Source: Planococcus ruber (GTDB lineage Bacteria; Bacillota; Bacilli; Bacillales_A; Planococcaceae). From it: a stretch of DNA of 64,000 nucleotides. A program made the position numbers and the translations under genes. Each line of letters opens with the position of its first letter. Position 1 is the first letter of the stretch. Positions 1 through 7,585 of the stretch are shown piece by piece. Where the stretch lies: contig NZ_JALHAG010000009.1 of NCBI RefSeq assembly GCF_022819085.1, forward strand, positions 124,001-188,000, written 5' to 3'. Under the pieces are notes generated by a model. It was not told where the DNA came from, ran no database searches, and saw nothing but the letters and a program-made list of their open reading frames with translations.

Positions 1-1070
1 CGCGCTTGGTCCCCATTGAACATGCCTCGGACTTGCGGCAATGTAACATGGCTTTCATCAACGACCAAGAGGAAATCTTCCGGGAAATAATCGATGAGTG
101 TATACGGCTGAGCGCCCGGCGGACGTAAAGTCAAATGGCGGGAATAGTTTTCGATGCCTGAACAGAATCCCATCTCACGCATCATTTCAAGGTCGTAGCG
201 CGTCCGCTGCTCTAAGCGCTGCGCCTCCAGCAATTTATCTTCTGCACGCATTTCTTTTAAGCGTTCTTCCAATTCCGCTTCAATATTGGCAATGGCTTTC
301 GTCATCTTTTCTTCACCGGTCACAAAGTGGGATGCCGGATAAATGGCGACGTGTTCGCGCTCGCCGATAATTTCGCCGGTCAACGCATCCACTTCACGGA
401 TCCGATCGATTTCGTCGCCAAAAAATTCGACACGCAAACAATGTTCGTCACGGGACGCCGGGAAAATTTCCACGACATCTCCGCGCACACGAAAAGTTCC
501 GCGAATAAAATTGATGTCGTTGCGTTCATACTGGACATCAACCAATTTCCGGAGCAGCTGATTGCGTTCGATTTCCATTCCTTTTCGAAGAGAAACCACG
601 AGTTCGCGGTATTCTTTTGGAGATCCGAGCCCGTAAATGCAGGATACCGAGGCAACGACGATGACATCGTCGCGTTCAAACAAAGAGCTTGTGGCAGAGT
701 GCCGCAATTTATCAATTTCGTCGTTGATGCTGGCATCTTTTTCTATATAAGTATCCGATTGCGGAACGTATGCTTCCGGCTGATAGTAATCGTAGTAGCT
801 GACAAAGTATTCGACCGCATTATCCGGAAAGAATTCTTTGAACTCGCTGTAAAGCTGGCCAGCTAATGTTTTGTTGTGGGCCATGATCAAAGTTGGCTTC
901 TTCACTTGCTGAATGACATTGGACATCGTATACGTCTTCCCTGTCCCTGTCGCTCCAAGCAATGTCTGGCAGCGCTTGCCATTGATGATGCCTTTTGTCA
1001 GTTCCGCTATGGCTTGCGGTTGATCTCCGCCCGGTTCATAAGGGGCCTGGAGTTTAAATTCCTGTTTCAT
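1..1070 (-). CDS. uvrB: UvrABC excinuclease subunit B, 5' part only
   Basis: UvrB is the damage-verifying helicase-like subunit of nucleotide excision repair: it is loaded by UvrA and then recruits UvrC. The window holds the first 356 codons; the gene runs off the left edge (the family is about 660 residues). Walker A GATGTGKT lies at residues 39-46, the aromatic beta-hairpin ([14 protein letters not shown]) near residue 90, and the DEAD-like motif VVDESH near the truncated end. The ATG is preceded by GGGAGG. A LexA-type box and a -35/-10 pair lie upstream, so SOS control is expected. The truncation comes from the window edge and is not a mutation. Confidence 0.97.
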   Translation of the reverse strand, partial: MKQEFKLQAPYEPGGDQPQAIAELTKGIINGKRCQTLLGATGTGKTYTMSNVIQQVKKPTLIMAHNKTLAGQLYSEFKEFFPDNAVEYFVSYYDYYQPEAYVPQSDTYIEKDASINDEIDKLRHSATSSLFERDDVIVVASVSCIYGLGSPKEYRELVVSLRKGMEIERNQLLRKLVDVQYERNDINFIRGTFRVRGDVVEIFPASRDEHCLRVEFFGDEIDRIREVDALTGEIIGEREHVAIYPASHFVTGEEKMTKAIANIEAELEERLKEMRAEDKLLEAQRLEQRTRYDLEMMREMGFCSGIENYSRHLTLRPPGAQPYTLIDYFPEDFLLVVDESHVTLPQVRGMFNGDQA

Positions 1071-1107
1071 AGTCAACGTCCTCCCGTTATATCGCTCTCT
1101 CTATTTT

Positions 1108-1135
1108 ATCATATGCCCTAAAAATCCCCTAACAA
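1108..1135 (-). promoter_or_regulatory. uvrB promoter (sigma-A type)
   Basis: On the minus strand TTGTTA (1130-1135) and TATGAT (1108-1113) are separated by 16 bp, about 40 bp upstream of the uvrB ATG. The LexA-like box lies just upstream of the -35. Confidence 0.55.
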
Positions 1136-1139
1136 AAAG

Positions 1140-1153
1140 CGAACGTATGTTTT
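1140..1153. promoter_or_regulatory. LexA (DinR) operator of uvrB
   Basis: CGAACGTATGTTTT matches the Bacillus LexA/DinR consensus CGAACRNRYGTTYC at 13 of 14 positions. It sits directly upstream of the uvrB promoter, where SOS boxes of Gram-positive uvrBA operons are found. Confidence 0.8.
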
Positions 1154-1184
1154 TTCTGTTTTTTTCTTTTCCCGCCAATAAAAA

Positions 1185-1208
1185 AAACCGCTCACAAGGA
1201 GCGGTTTT
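1185..1208 (-). terminator. Intrinsic terminator of the IDEAL-domain gene
   Basis: Nine-bp stem AAACCGCTC/GAGCGGTTT with a 5-nt loop, followed on the minus strand by a run of T, just after the stop of the 1214-1453 gene. Confidence 0.85.
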
Positions 1209-1213
1209 CTCAT

Positions 1214-1453
1214 TTAATCTTCATCACATTGCAGGCTCTGCAACTGTGCGGTATAAGTGGCGAATGATTGACGGTCATTATTGTCCAGGGCTTCATCGAT
1301 TAATGTCATGAGCTGAGCTTCCTGCTGCGAGCGGTGAACATGCTTTAGGAATAAATCCAGATAAATATCATTTAGGAGTTTTTCCGCTTCTGTAATCTTC
1401 TTTGTTTGAGCCATCGCTTTCATGAAATCAGCATAAGAATAATAGTTTTCCAT
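1214..1453 (-). CDS. yhzC: IDEAL-domain small protein (YhzC-like)
   Basis: A 79-residue acidic protein ending in the short IDEAL domain, named for the motif seen here as LIDEALDNNDRQSF (about residues 50-63). IDEAL domains occur in small Bacillales proteins of unknown function and at the C terminus of some larger ones. The start follows a purine-rich GGGGTGAAG site. It is divergent from comK, as I recall for B. subtilis yhzC, and the symbol rests on that synteny. No catalytic residues are visible; a protein-protein interaction role is only inference. Confidence 0.75.
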   Translation of the reverse strand: MENYYSYADFMKAMAQTKKITEAEKLLNDIYLDLFLKHVHRSQQEAQLMTLIDEALDNNDRQSFATYTAQLQSLQCDED

Positions 1454-1567
1454 TCTTCTTCACCCCGAATGCTTTTCATTAGTATACATGAAAGCAATAG
1501 AAATAATCAATAACTTTTTTGAAAATTCTAATGAAATAGAAAAAATTTTATATTCCAATTAAATGCG

Positions 1568-1595
1568 TTGCTAAATTTCCATATTTTATTATAAT
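1568..1595 (+). promoter_or_regulatory. comK promoter (sigma-A type)
   Basis: TTGCTA (1568-1573), 16-bp spacer, TATAAT (1590-1595), 35 bp before the comK ATG. The preceding 100 bp is very AT-rich with A and T tracts, as at ComK-autoregulated promoters, but I could not define paired AAAA-N5-TTTT boxes with confidence. Confidence 0.6.
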
Positions 1596-1630
1596 GTTAT
1601 ATGTATAGTAAATTAAAGGGGTGTTTTATC

Positions 1631-2185
1631 ATGGGTAGAAGGAATCAAAATCCCATATCTTATACGGTGTGCAGCAACACTTACGCTCTTATGCCATACA
1701 TGGACGGCCACCGCGAGGGCACACGGGTAATTGAAGACCGCAGTGAATTCATAGTAGAAGAATCGGTTTATAAAACGGTCACTTCTTCCTGTTCGTTTTA
1801 CCGGGGATCTTTGGAAAGCGCAACGTTATATTCCCAGAAGGCCATCCGCGTCAAGCACAAACCGCCGGTCATTATCGGCGAATATTACGGCAATCCCTTG
1901 CTCTTCTTCCCGACGCATTCCCCGAAGAATAAAGATTCCGTCTGGTTTAACTTTGATGCCGTGGACCTTGTCGATACCGATGAAAGCGGAAAAGGAAGCA
2001 TTGTGCATTTGAGCAACGGGGTGACGGTACCGCTCGACGTTTCGCCCATCGCGCTCCGCAACCAGCATTCATTCGCCGGTTCGCTTCGCCGTTATTTTAA
2101 AAACGCGCAGCAGGTCCATAAACACCAGATGATCTATTTGACCAAGCGCCGCTATACACCGCGCAAAGAACATCCGCTCGACTGA
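1631..2185 (+). CDS. comK: Competence transcription factor ComK
   Basis: ComK is the DNA-binding master activator of late competence (DNA-uptake and recombination) genes. This 184-residue protein carries the family landmarks in order: TSSCSFYRGSLESA (about 50-63), KHKPPVII, LLFFPTHSP, a Trp in the central block (VWFNFDAVD), LSNGVTVPLDVSP and the NQHSFAGSLRRYF helix. The ATG at 1631 is chosen because AAAGGGGTG lies 7-8 nt upstream; an in-frame ATG at 1601 lacks an SD. Neighbours yhzC- and yhjD-like genes match the B. subtilis comK locus. The C terminus is shorter than the 192-residue B. subtilis protein. Confidence 0.88.
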   Translation: MGRRNQNPISYTVCSNTYALMPYMDGHREGTRVIEDRSEFIVEESVYKTVTSSCSFYRGSLESATLYSQKAIRVKHKPPVIIGEYYGNPLLFFPTHSPKNKDSVWFNFDAVDLVDTDESGKGSIVHLSNGVTVPLDVSPIALRNQHSFAGSLRRYFKNAQQVHKHQMIYLTKRRYTPRKEHPLD

Positions 2186-2201
2186 TTGACTTCTTTTAAG
2201 C

Positions 2202-2247
2202 AAAGAGGCAGAGATTCATACTTCGACGATTCGTCAGCCTCTTTTCT
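2202..2247 (+). terminator. Probable comK terminator
   Basis: AAAGAGGC pairs with GCCTCTTT across a long loop and is followed by TTCTAT. The stem is short relative to the loop, hence moderate confidence. Confidence 0.5.
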
Positions 2248-2282
2248 ATCTGATCGACCCTCTTTCAATCGTCTCCTTCACC

Positions 2283-2648
2283 TCATGTTTCATTGTAGGC
2301 CATCGCTAAATATACCCTCAACAATTCCTCTACCCGATTGCGCAGCCTGACATTCAAATAGCGGCGATGGTCTTCAAATCCGCCATGGTAAAAAACGTAT
2401 TCGGTGAACGTATCATCTCTTTTCCCTCTCATCACTTTCATTTGGCGCTTCCGCATATGGATTTTTGTATCCGTCAGTTCTCTTTGCGCATGTTTGCTCG
2501 CGCCTTCTATAAGTTCTAAATAGGGCCGTTTCAGCTTAAAAGAACCTTTTTCGATCAAGGCGCGGTCGCGTTCCAAAATGATCAACACCATCGGCAAATA
2601 AATCATGTTTTCAAAATGGGCTACTTCCTCTTGTGAGATCAACGGCAT
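2283..2648 (-). CDS. yhjD: Conserved small protein, YhjD-like
   Basis: A 121-residue, mostly helical, charged protein without signal peptide or membrane segment. Landmarks are MIYLPMVLIILERDRALIE near the N terminus and a C-terminal block with RRYLNVRLRNRVEELL. The start MPLISQ is preferred over an upstream ATG because GGGGAGGTG lies 6 nt before it. It resembles the B. subtilis YhjD family, which sits near comK; this recall and the synteny are the basis of the symbol. Function unknown. Confidence 0.65.
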   Translation of the reverse strand: MPLISQEEVAHFENMIYLPMVLIILERDRALIEKGSFKLKRPYLELIEGASKHAQRELTDTKIHMRKRQMKVMRGKRDDTFTEYVFYHGGFEDHRRYLNVRLRNRVEELLRVYLAMAYNET

Positions 2649-2736
2649 CTGGTCCACCTCCCCAAAAGAGAACATTTGTTCTTATTTTCATTTTACAGCT
2701 AAAATGGCAGAAAGCAATAGCCCTTATGTAAAAAAA

Positions 2737-2762
2737 AACTGCGCTGTAATCAGCGCAGTTTT
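2737..2762 (-). terminator. Terminator of the ABC1 kinase gene
   Basis: Perfect 10-bp stem AACTGCGCTG/CAGCGCAGTT with TAAT loop and T runs on both sides, so it could act in both directions. Confidence 0.85.
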
Positions 2763-2769
2763 TTAATAG

Positions 2770-4386
2770 TTATTTAATGGATCGGTAAGTCCATAAAGAT
2801 CCGACGAAAAACGCAGAAGATACCCAAATCAATGCTTCGTGGGAAAACCAGACTGCAACGGAAATCCCGCCGAATGACAAGATTGTGAAGATGCCGGCGA
2901 ACATGCGGCTCTGCAGATCTCTTTGGTGTTCCCGGATGCGGCCATCCCGGTTTTCCAGGTAATGGCGCATGCGCTCCGGCTCATCCAAGTAATTGAGCAC
3001 TTTCTGCGGGAAAACCCGCAGCGGATTGGATGCCTGAATCACCCAGCGCAAGACATCTTCTTTGCCGAACATCCGCTTCCCTTCTTTTTGGGAAGAAGCC
3101 CATTCCAGTATGCGCGGACGGGCCAGCGCCAGCAAATCAATGCCAGGATCCAGGACATGCAGCACGCCGACAAAAATCGAAGCCGCTCTTCCGAAAAACG
3201 CAAATTCTGCCGGAAGCTGAACCGGCTGCGTCCGGACGATGCCTTGCAGATCTTTCAGCAAGCGTTCGACCACAAAACTGTCCATTTGCATCAGTTCATT
3301 CGATTCATAAGCAGCGACAAGCCGGGCAATCGTATCGGCGAGAAGGGCCCGATCCGCCTGCGGCAAAAGAAAACGCAGCTCTTCCAGTGCATCGAGCACT
3401 TCATCGTAGTTTTTGAAAATGATGCCTTCTGCAATTCTCAGAACCGCTTGTGAATCGGCTTTTGAAATCGTTCCGGTCATCCCAAAATCAATCAAGACAA
3501 TCGTACCGTCAGGCTTCAATAAAATATTGCCGCCGTGCGGGTCCGCATGGAATTGTCCTCCGTAGAGCACTTGTTCAAGAAACAGGATGAACAAACGCTC
3601 AGACAGCTCATGCCGGTCAAGATTGTGCTTTTCGATAAAGGCCAGATCCGTAATGCGCGCGCCTTCGATCCATTCCATGACGAGGACGCGGCGCGTCGTA
3701 TATTCATCGAAATAGACAGGAAAACGGACGCCTTCCATTCCCTCAAAACGCTCAGAAAAAGCGCGTCCACTTTGAAGCTCTTGAAGAAAATTCAGTTCGG
3801 CTCCAATCGTTTCCGTCATTTCATCGTATAATTGCTTGAAATCCATCTGTTTGGATAGCGGTGTAAATGTCCGCAGAAACCAAATCACGATTCGGATCGC
3901 CTGAAAATCAGCGCGCAAAATCCGATCGGTGCCAGGGCGCTGCACTTTGATGGCCACTTCCGTTCCATCTTTTAAAATGCCTTTGTAAACTTCTCCGATA
4001 GAAGCAGAAGCAACCGCCTCATTGGATAGGCTCGCCAAATAGCTGGTATGAGGCGAATTCCACTCCTGCTCCAGCACCGAGACGATCTTTTGGCGAGACA
4101 CGGCTGGCACCCGGTCTGTCAGCCCTTCCAGTTCCACTAAAAATGAAGGCGGCATGATGTCGGCTCGCGTAGATAGGAATTGGCCCAGTTTAATCATTAA
4201 TCCGCTTAATTTCAAAGCGAGCACTTTGTACTCTTTTGCTTGTTTCGTTACGAGTTTTTCCCATTTTTCCTGTACAAGCGGATTCCAGTTGCCCCGGTGG
4301 CGGCGCTGGAAAAGCATCACTTGCGTGTAGAATTTGATTGCCATGAAGACAATGCGGAAAATGCGGATGAATGCGATGCGCGTCAT
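2770..4386 (-). CDS. ABC1/UbiB family atypical kinase, membrane-anchored
   Basis: A 538-residue member of the ABC1/ADCK/UbiB atypical kinase family, ATPases that support isoprenoid-quinone metabolism in other organisms; the bacillal substrate is unknown. Visible motifs are the KxGQ block (KLGQFLSTRAD, about residues 60-70), the A-rich nucleotide loop ASIGEVYKG, the lysine strand VAIKVQRPG, the catalytic FHADPHGGN and the metal-binding LIDFGMTG. Two hydrophobic C-terminal helices predict a membrane hairpin. The start MTRIAF follows GGAGGCTCACAA; an ATG 27 nt upstream has no SD. It is transcribed alone and ends at a strong terminator. Confidence 0.88.
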   Translation of the reverse strand: MTRIAFIRIFRIVFMAIKFYTQVMLFQRRHRGNWNPLVQEKWEKLVTKQAKEYKVLALKLSGLMIKLGQFLSTRADIMPPSFLVELEGLTDRVPAVSRQKIVSVLEQEWNSPHTSYLASLSNEAVASASIGEVYKGILKDGTEVAIKVQRPGTDRILRADFQAIRIVIWFLRTFTPLSKQMDFKQLYDEMTETIGAELNFLQELQSGRAFSERFEGMEGVRFPVYFDEYTTRRVLVMEWIEGARITDLAFIEKHNLDRHELSERLFILFLEQVLYGGQFHADPHGGNILLKPDGTIVLIDFGMTGTISKADSQAVLRIAEGIIFKNYDEVLDALEELRFLLPQADRALLADTIARLVAAYESNELMQMDSFVVERLLKDLQGIVRTQPVQLPAEFAFFGRAASIFVGVLHVLDPGIDLLALARPRILEWASSQKEGKRMFGKEDVLRWVIQASNPLRVFPQKVLNYLDEPERMRHYLENRDGRIREHQRDLQSRMFAGIFTILSFGGISVAVWFSHEALIWVSSAFFVGSLWTYRSIK

Positions 4387-4489
4387 TTGTGAGCCTCCTT
4401 CCCTGGCTTCCATTATAGAGTTTGTTAGCGGAATAGTCCAAAAAGTGGTATGTTTTTAAAGGATGGAAAGTTCTTAAAGGGGGATGGAA

Positions 4490-5266
4490 ATGAACACGAT
4501 TCATTACGAACAACAAGGGAATCTGGCTTTTATTACGCTGAACCGGCCAGAAGCCATGAATGCGTTCAACTACGAGATGCTGACGGAACTTGGACAAGTC
4601 GTCGAAGCGATCCGCATCAATCCGGATATCCGGGTCGTGGTGTTTACAGGGGCTGGCGAGAAGGCATTTAGCGTAGGAGCTGATTTGAAAGAACGTAAAA
4701 CGTTGACCGACCAGCACGTCAAACGCAATATCTTCAAAATCGGGGAAGTTTTTACAACGATTGAAAATTTGCCGCAGCCAACCATCGCCATGATGAACGG
4801 CTTTGCATTCGGCGGCGGCATGGAGCTTGCCCTCGCTTGTGATTTCCGCATCATTGCGGATGATACGCTGCTCGGCTTGACGGAAACGAGCCTTGCGATT
4901 ATCCCGGGAGCTGGCGGCACCCAGCGTTTGCCGCGGCTGATCGGCGAATCGAAGGCGATGGAATTGATCTTGACGGCGCGCCGCTTGAAATCACCGGAAG
5001 CGCTTGAATACGGGTTGGTGACCAAAGTGGTGCCGCGCGAAGAGTTGATTGGAGCGACCGCTCAGTTTGCGGATATGATGCTCGCGAACGGCCCAATTGC
5101 GCTGCAGCAAGCGAAATACGCCATCAAGAACGGCATGAACGCAGATTTGCAGACCGGTTTGAATATCGAACGGAAAGCCTACGAGCTGACGATTCCGACC
5201 GAAGACCGCATCGAAGCGTTGATGGCATTCGGTGAAAAGCGCAAACCGGTGTTCAAAGGAAAATAG
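4490..5266 (+). CDS. Enoyl-CoA hydratase/isomerase family protein
   Basis: A 258-residue crotonase-fold enzyme, predicted to hydrate trans-2-enoyl-CoA in beta-oxidation or a related acyl-CoA pathway. The oxyanion-hole strand AFSVGADLKER lies near residues 62-72, the glycine-rich helix start FAFGGGMELALACD near 105, and the segment GLTETSLAIIPGAGGTQRLPRLIG carries the second glutamate, so both catalytic glutamates of true hydratases appear present. The start MNTIHY is chosen because AAAGGGGG lies 6 nt upstream; the ATG at 4484 abuts the SD. No FadR-like box was seen upstream, unlike the second hydratase at 36466. Confidence 0.88.
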   Translation: MNTIHYEQQGNLAFITLNRPEAMNAFNYEMLTELGQVVEAIRINPDIRVVVFTGAGEKAFSVGADLKERKTLTDQHVKRNIFKIGEVFTTIENLPQPTIAMMNGFAFGGGMELALACDFRIIADDTLLGLTETSLAIIPGAGGTQRLPRLIGESKAMELILTARRLKSPEALEYGLVTKVVPREELIGATAQFADMMLANGPIALQQAKYAIKNGMNADLQTGLNIERKAYELTIPTEDRIEALMAFGEKRKPVFKGK

Positions 5267-5280
5267 TAAGAAATGAAAAA

Positions 5281-5307
5281 AAGCCGTGCAGCCTGCACGG
5301 CTTTTCT
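5281..5307 (+). terminator. Terminator after the enoyl-CoA hydratase gene
   Basis: Ten-bp stem AAGCCGTGCA/TGCACGGCTT followed by TTCTTATT; an A run precedes it, so it may be bidirectional. Confidence 0.85.
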
Positions 5308-5318
5308 TATTGAAACTT

Positions 5319-5430
5319 GCCTTCGCGCAAGTAAACGCTTTTATTCCGCAAATAATCTCCCGCATTCCGCAAATAAACCCACGAATCCCGCAAGCAAACT
5401 CTCGAATCCCGCAAATAAACCCCGAAACTC
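5319..5430. repeat. 21-bp tandem repeat array (about 5 copies)
   Basis: Degenerate units of the form CGaATCCCGCAAaTAAACCC occur with exact 21-bp spacing: the GCAA core starts at 5327, 5348, 5369, 5390 and 5411. The array fills the space between the hydratase terminator and the terminator of the convergent peptidase gene. Copies differ at several positions but the period never slips. Confidence 0.85.
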
Positions 5431-5439
5431 CATAAAAAA

Positions 5440-5464
5440 GCGGCACCTAACAATTAGGCGCCGC
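5440..5464 (-). terminator. Terminator of the S9 peptidase gene
   Basis: Eleven-bp stem GCGGCGCCTAA/TTAGGTGCCGC (one G-U pair) with a T run on the minus strand, 14 bp after the stop of the 5478 gene. Confidence 0.88.
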
Positions 5465-5477
5465 TCACTTTAGACTC

Positions 5478-7454
5478 TTATAGGTATTTTTCCATCCAGC
5501 CGGCAATTTGCTCCAGGCGGATGAAACGGAGATTCGGTTTACCGGTGCGCGATAAGTTATGGTCGGCTTCCGGGAAACGGACGAATTCGGTTTCTTTGCC
5601 CATGCTTTTCAGCGCGATGTAGAATTGCTCCGATTGTTCAATCGGGCAGCGGTAATCGTTTTCTGAATGGAGAATCAGCAGTGGCGTCTTGACATTGGCT
5701 GCGTATTTCAGCGGCGAATGCTTCCATAGTTTCTCGACATCGCCCATATCGGCGCCGATTTGCCAATCGCTGAAATAATATCCGATATCCGACACTCCGA
5801 AGAATGAGATCCAGTTGGAGATGGAGCGCTGCGTCACGGCCGCTTTGAACCGATCCGTATGGCCGACAATCCAGTTGGTCATGAATCCGCCGTAGCTTCC
5901 GCCTGTGACGCCCAACCGATCTTGATCGATCCAGCTATGTTCAGCAAGCATGTCTTCGAGTGACTTCATGATATCTTCGTAATCCGCCCCGCCGTAATCG
6001 CCGCGGACGGCATCCACAAACTCCTGGCTGTAGCCGTGGCTTCCTCTTGGATTGACGTAAAGAACGCCGAAGCCTCTTGCTGCAAGCAACTGCATTTCAT
6101 GGACAAACGTATTGCCGTACATGGCGTGCGGGCCTCCGTGAATATTCACGACCAACGGATATTTCTCCCCTTCAGTATAGCCCCGCGGTTTCATCAGCCA
6201 GCCGTGCACCGCCCAGTCATTGGCACCTTTTGCGATAATCGAGGCGGGCTGAATCAATTCCGTTTCTTCGAGATAGGTTTTATTGAACTCTGTCAGAGCT
6301 TTGCGTTCACCTGTCGCAATGGTCAACTTATACAATTCCCCCGGGTTTACGGGATTGCTGATGGCAGCTACTGCAAATACGCCGTCTCGTGAAATATCGT
6401 AGCCGTAAATGTGTTCCATTTCCGGAGACGCCGGATAGATGGCGCCGTCAAGCGAAGCGAAGTACAAACGGACATCGCCCATTGTCGACACCTGGAAATA
6501 CAGGTGGTCGTCTTTTGTCCAGACCACTGCCGGGGCAGCAGCGCCTTGCTGGTGGTCGGCCACTGTATAATCGCCGATCGGGAAATCCATGCTTTCCGTC
6601 AGGCAGAAATAGCCGCCTGCAGCCACGTCGTATACGTAAATTTCTGTATGTGTCGCATTTTCGAAGTTACGGGTGCTTCCCGCAAAGGCGATTTTCGAAT
6701 CATCAAATGAAAAGGCTGCCCCGCCAAAATAACCGCCTTCATCAATGATCAATGTTTCTTTTTTGGTTTCAACTTCGTATAAATACAATGGTTCTTGGAA
6801 GAGGTGATCCACATTTTCTTCCCGTACTACGCTGTAAACAAGGCGGCTGCCGTCATGCGATACGGTCTCCAAACCGAAATGGTAATCGCCTTCTGTGATT
6901 TGCTCCACTTCTTTTGTTTCAATGTCGACGATTCCAATTTGGCGATGGACATCTTGCGGCACAAGACCCGCACCGTCCATTTTGTATTTCATGGTCGTGA
7001 CGAAGACCGGCTCCGGCTTTTTCTTTTCATCTTTTTCTTCTTTATCGGTAAATGTTTTTCCGTCTTTTGCCATGGCATTAATCCAAATTTTCTGATTGCA
7101 AGGCGACCAGACAAAACTGTTTACGCCTTTTTCATAATCCGTCAAAGCTTTCGCTTCGCCTCCGGATGACGGGATGACGTATAATTGGTTTTTCTCATCG
7201 CGCGTCGATAAAAAGGCGATTTTCGTTCCATCTGCGGACCACGACGGCGAAGAAACCCGTTCTTTTCCGTATGTCCACTGCGTCACTTTTCCGCTTGCCA
7301 AATCACTATGGTACAAATGGGCAATATATGTATTTTCTTCTTCATCCATATAGGTCCGGACGAACACGGCTTGCGTTCCATCTGGAGAAATATGAGGATC
7401 GGTCACCGATATTAATTTGGTCAAGTCTTTGATTTCTACTGCTTTTTTCGCCAC
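5478..7454 (-). CDS. S9 family peptidase (acylaminoacyl-peptidase / prolyl oligopeptidase type)
   Basis: A 658-residue serine peptidase of the S9C group, which removes acylated or other residues from short peptides in the cytosol. The N-terminal 380 or so residues form a WD40-like beta-propeller (repeats such as SPSWSADGTKIAF and SHDGSRLVYSV). The C-terminal alpha/beta-hydrolase has nucleophile GGSYGGFMTNW, acid ENDYRCP and histidine EADHNLSR. The GTG start (VAKKAVEIK) follows AGGGGG at 7-8 nt; the nearest in-frame ATG is far upstream without an SD. No signal peptide is visible. It is monocistronic between terminators. Confidence 0.9.
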   Translation of the reverse strand: MAKKAVEIKDLTKLISVTDPHISPDGTQAVFVRTYMDEEENTYIAHLYHSDLASGKVTQWTYGKERVSSPSWSADGTKIAFLSTRDEKNQLYVIPSSGGEAKALTDYEKGVNSFVWSPCNQKIWINAMAKDGKTFTDKEEKDEKKKPEPVFVTTMKYKMDGAGLVPQDVHRQIGIVDIETKEVEQITEGDYHFGLETVSHDGSRLVYSVVREENVDHLFQEPLYLYEVETKKETLIIDEGGYFGGAAFSFDDSKIAFAGSTRNFENATHTEIYVYDVAAGGYFCLTESMDFPIGDYTVADHQQGAAAPAVVWTKDDHLYFQVSTMGDVRLYFASLDGAIYPASPEMEHIYGYDISRDGVFAVAAISNPVNPGELYKLTIATGERKALTEFNKTYLEETELIQPASIIAKGANDWAVHGWLMKPRGYTEGEKYPLVVNIHGGPHAMYGNTFVHEMQLLAARGFGVLYVNPRGSHGYSQEFVDAVRGDYGGADYEDIMKSLEDMLAEHSWIDQDRLGVTGGSYGGFMTNWIVGHTDRFKAAVTQRSISNWISFFGVSDIGYYFSDWQIGADMGDVEKLWKHSPLKYAANVKTPLLILHSENDYRCPIEQSEQFYIALKSMGKETEFVRFPEADHNLSRTGKPNLRFIRLEQIAGWMEKYL

Positions 7455-7547
7455 GTGAAATCCCCCTAAAATAATTATTTCGAAACTCGCAATACTACTT
7501 CTCCTACTATAATGAAAAATGTCAGTCTTTTCAATCAAATGCCAAAA

Positions 7548-7580
7548 AAAGGCTCAGGCAATCTCACTGCCTGAGCCTTT
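7548..7580 (-). terminator. Terminator of lcfB
   Basis: Thirteen-bp stem AAAGGCTCAGGCA/TGCCTGAGCCTTT with T runs on both sides, 6 bp after the lcfB stop. Confidence 0.9.
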
Positions 7581-7585
7581 CTTTT

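Noticed and set aside
1..1070. uvrB appearing as a truncated gene
   Set aside because: The reading frame is open to the window edge, so this is sampling and not a pseudogene.
5319..5430. Short repeats considered as a CRISPR array
   Set aside because: Unit length is 20-21 bp with no unique spacers between units, and no cas genes are nearby; the same applies to 36307-36426.
4991..5446. Minus-strand ORF with a seven-residue repeat (GFICGIR/EFACGIR type)
   Set aside because: It is antisense to the hydratase gene, crosses two terminators and has no SD; the peptide repeat is only the 21-bp DNA repeat read in a frame that happens to be open.
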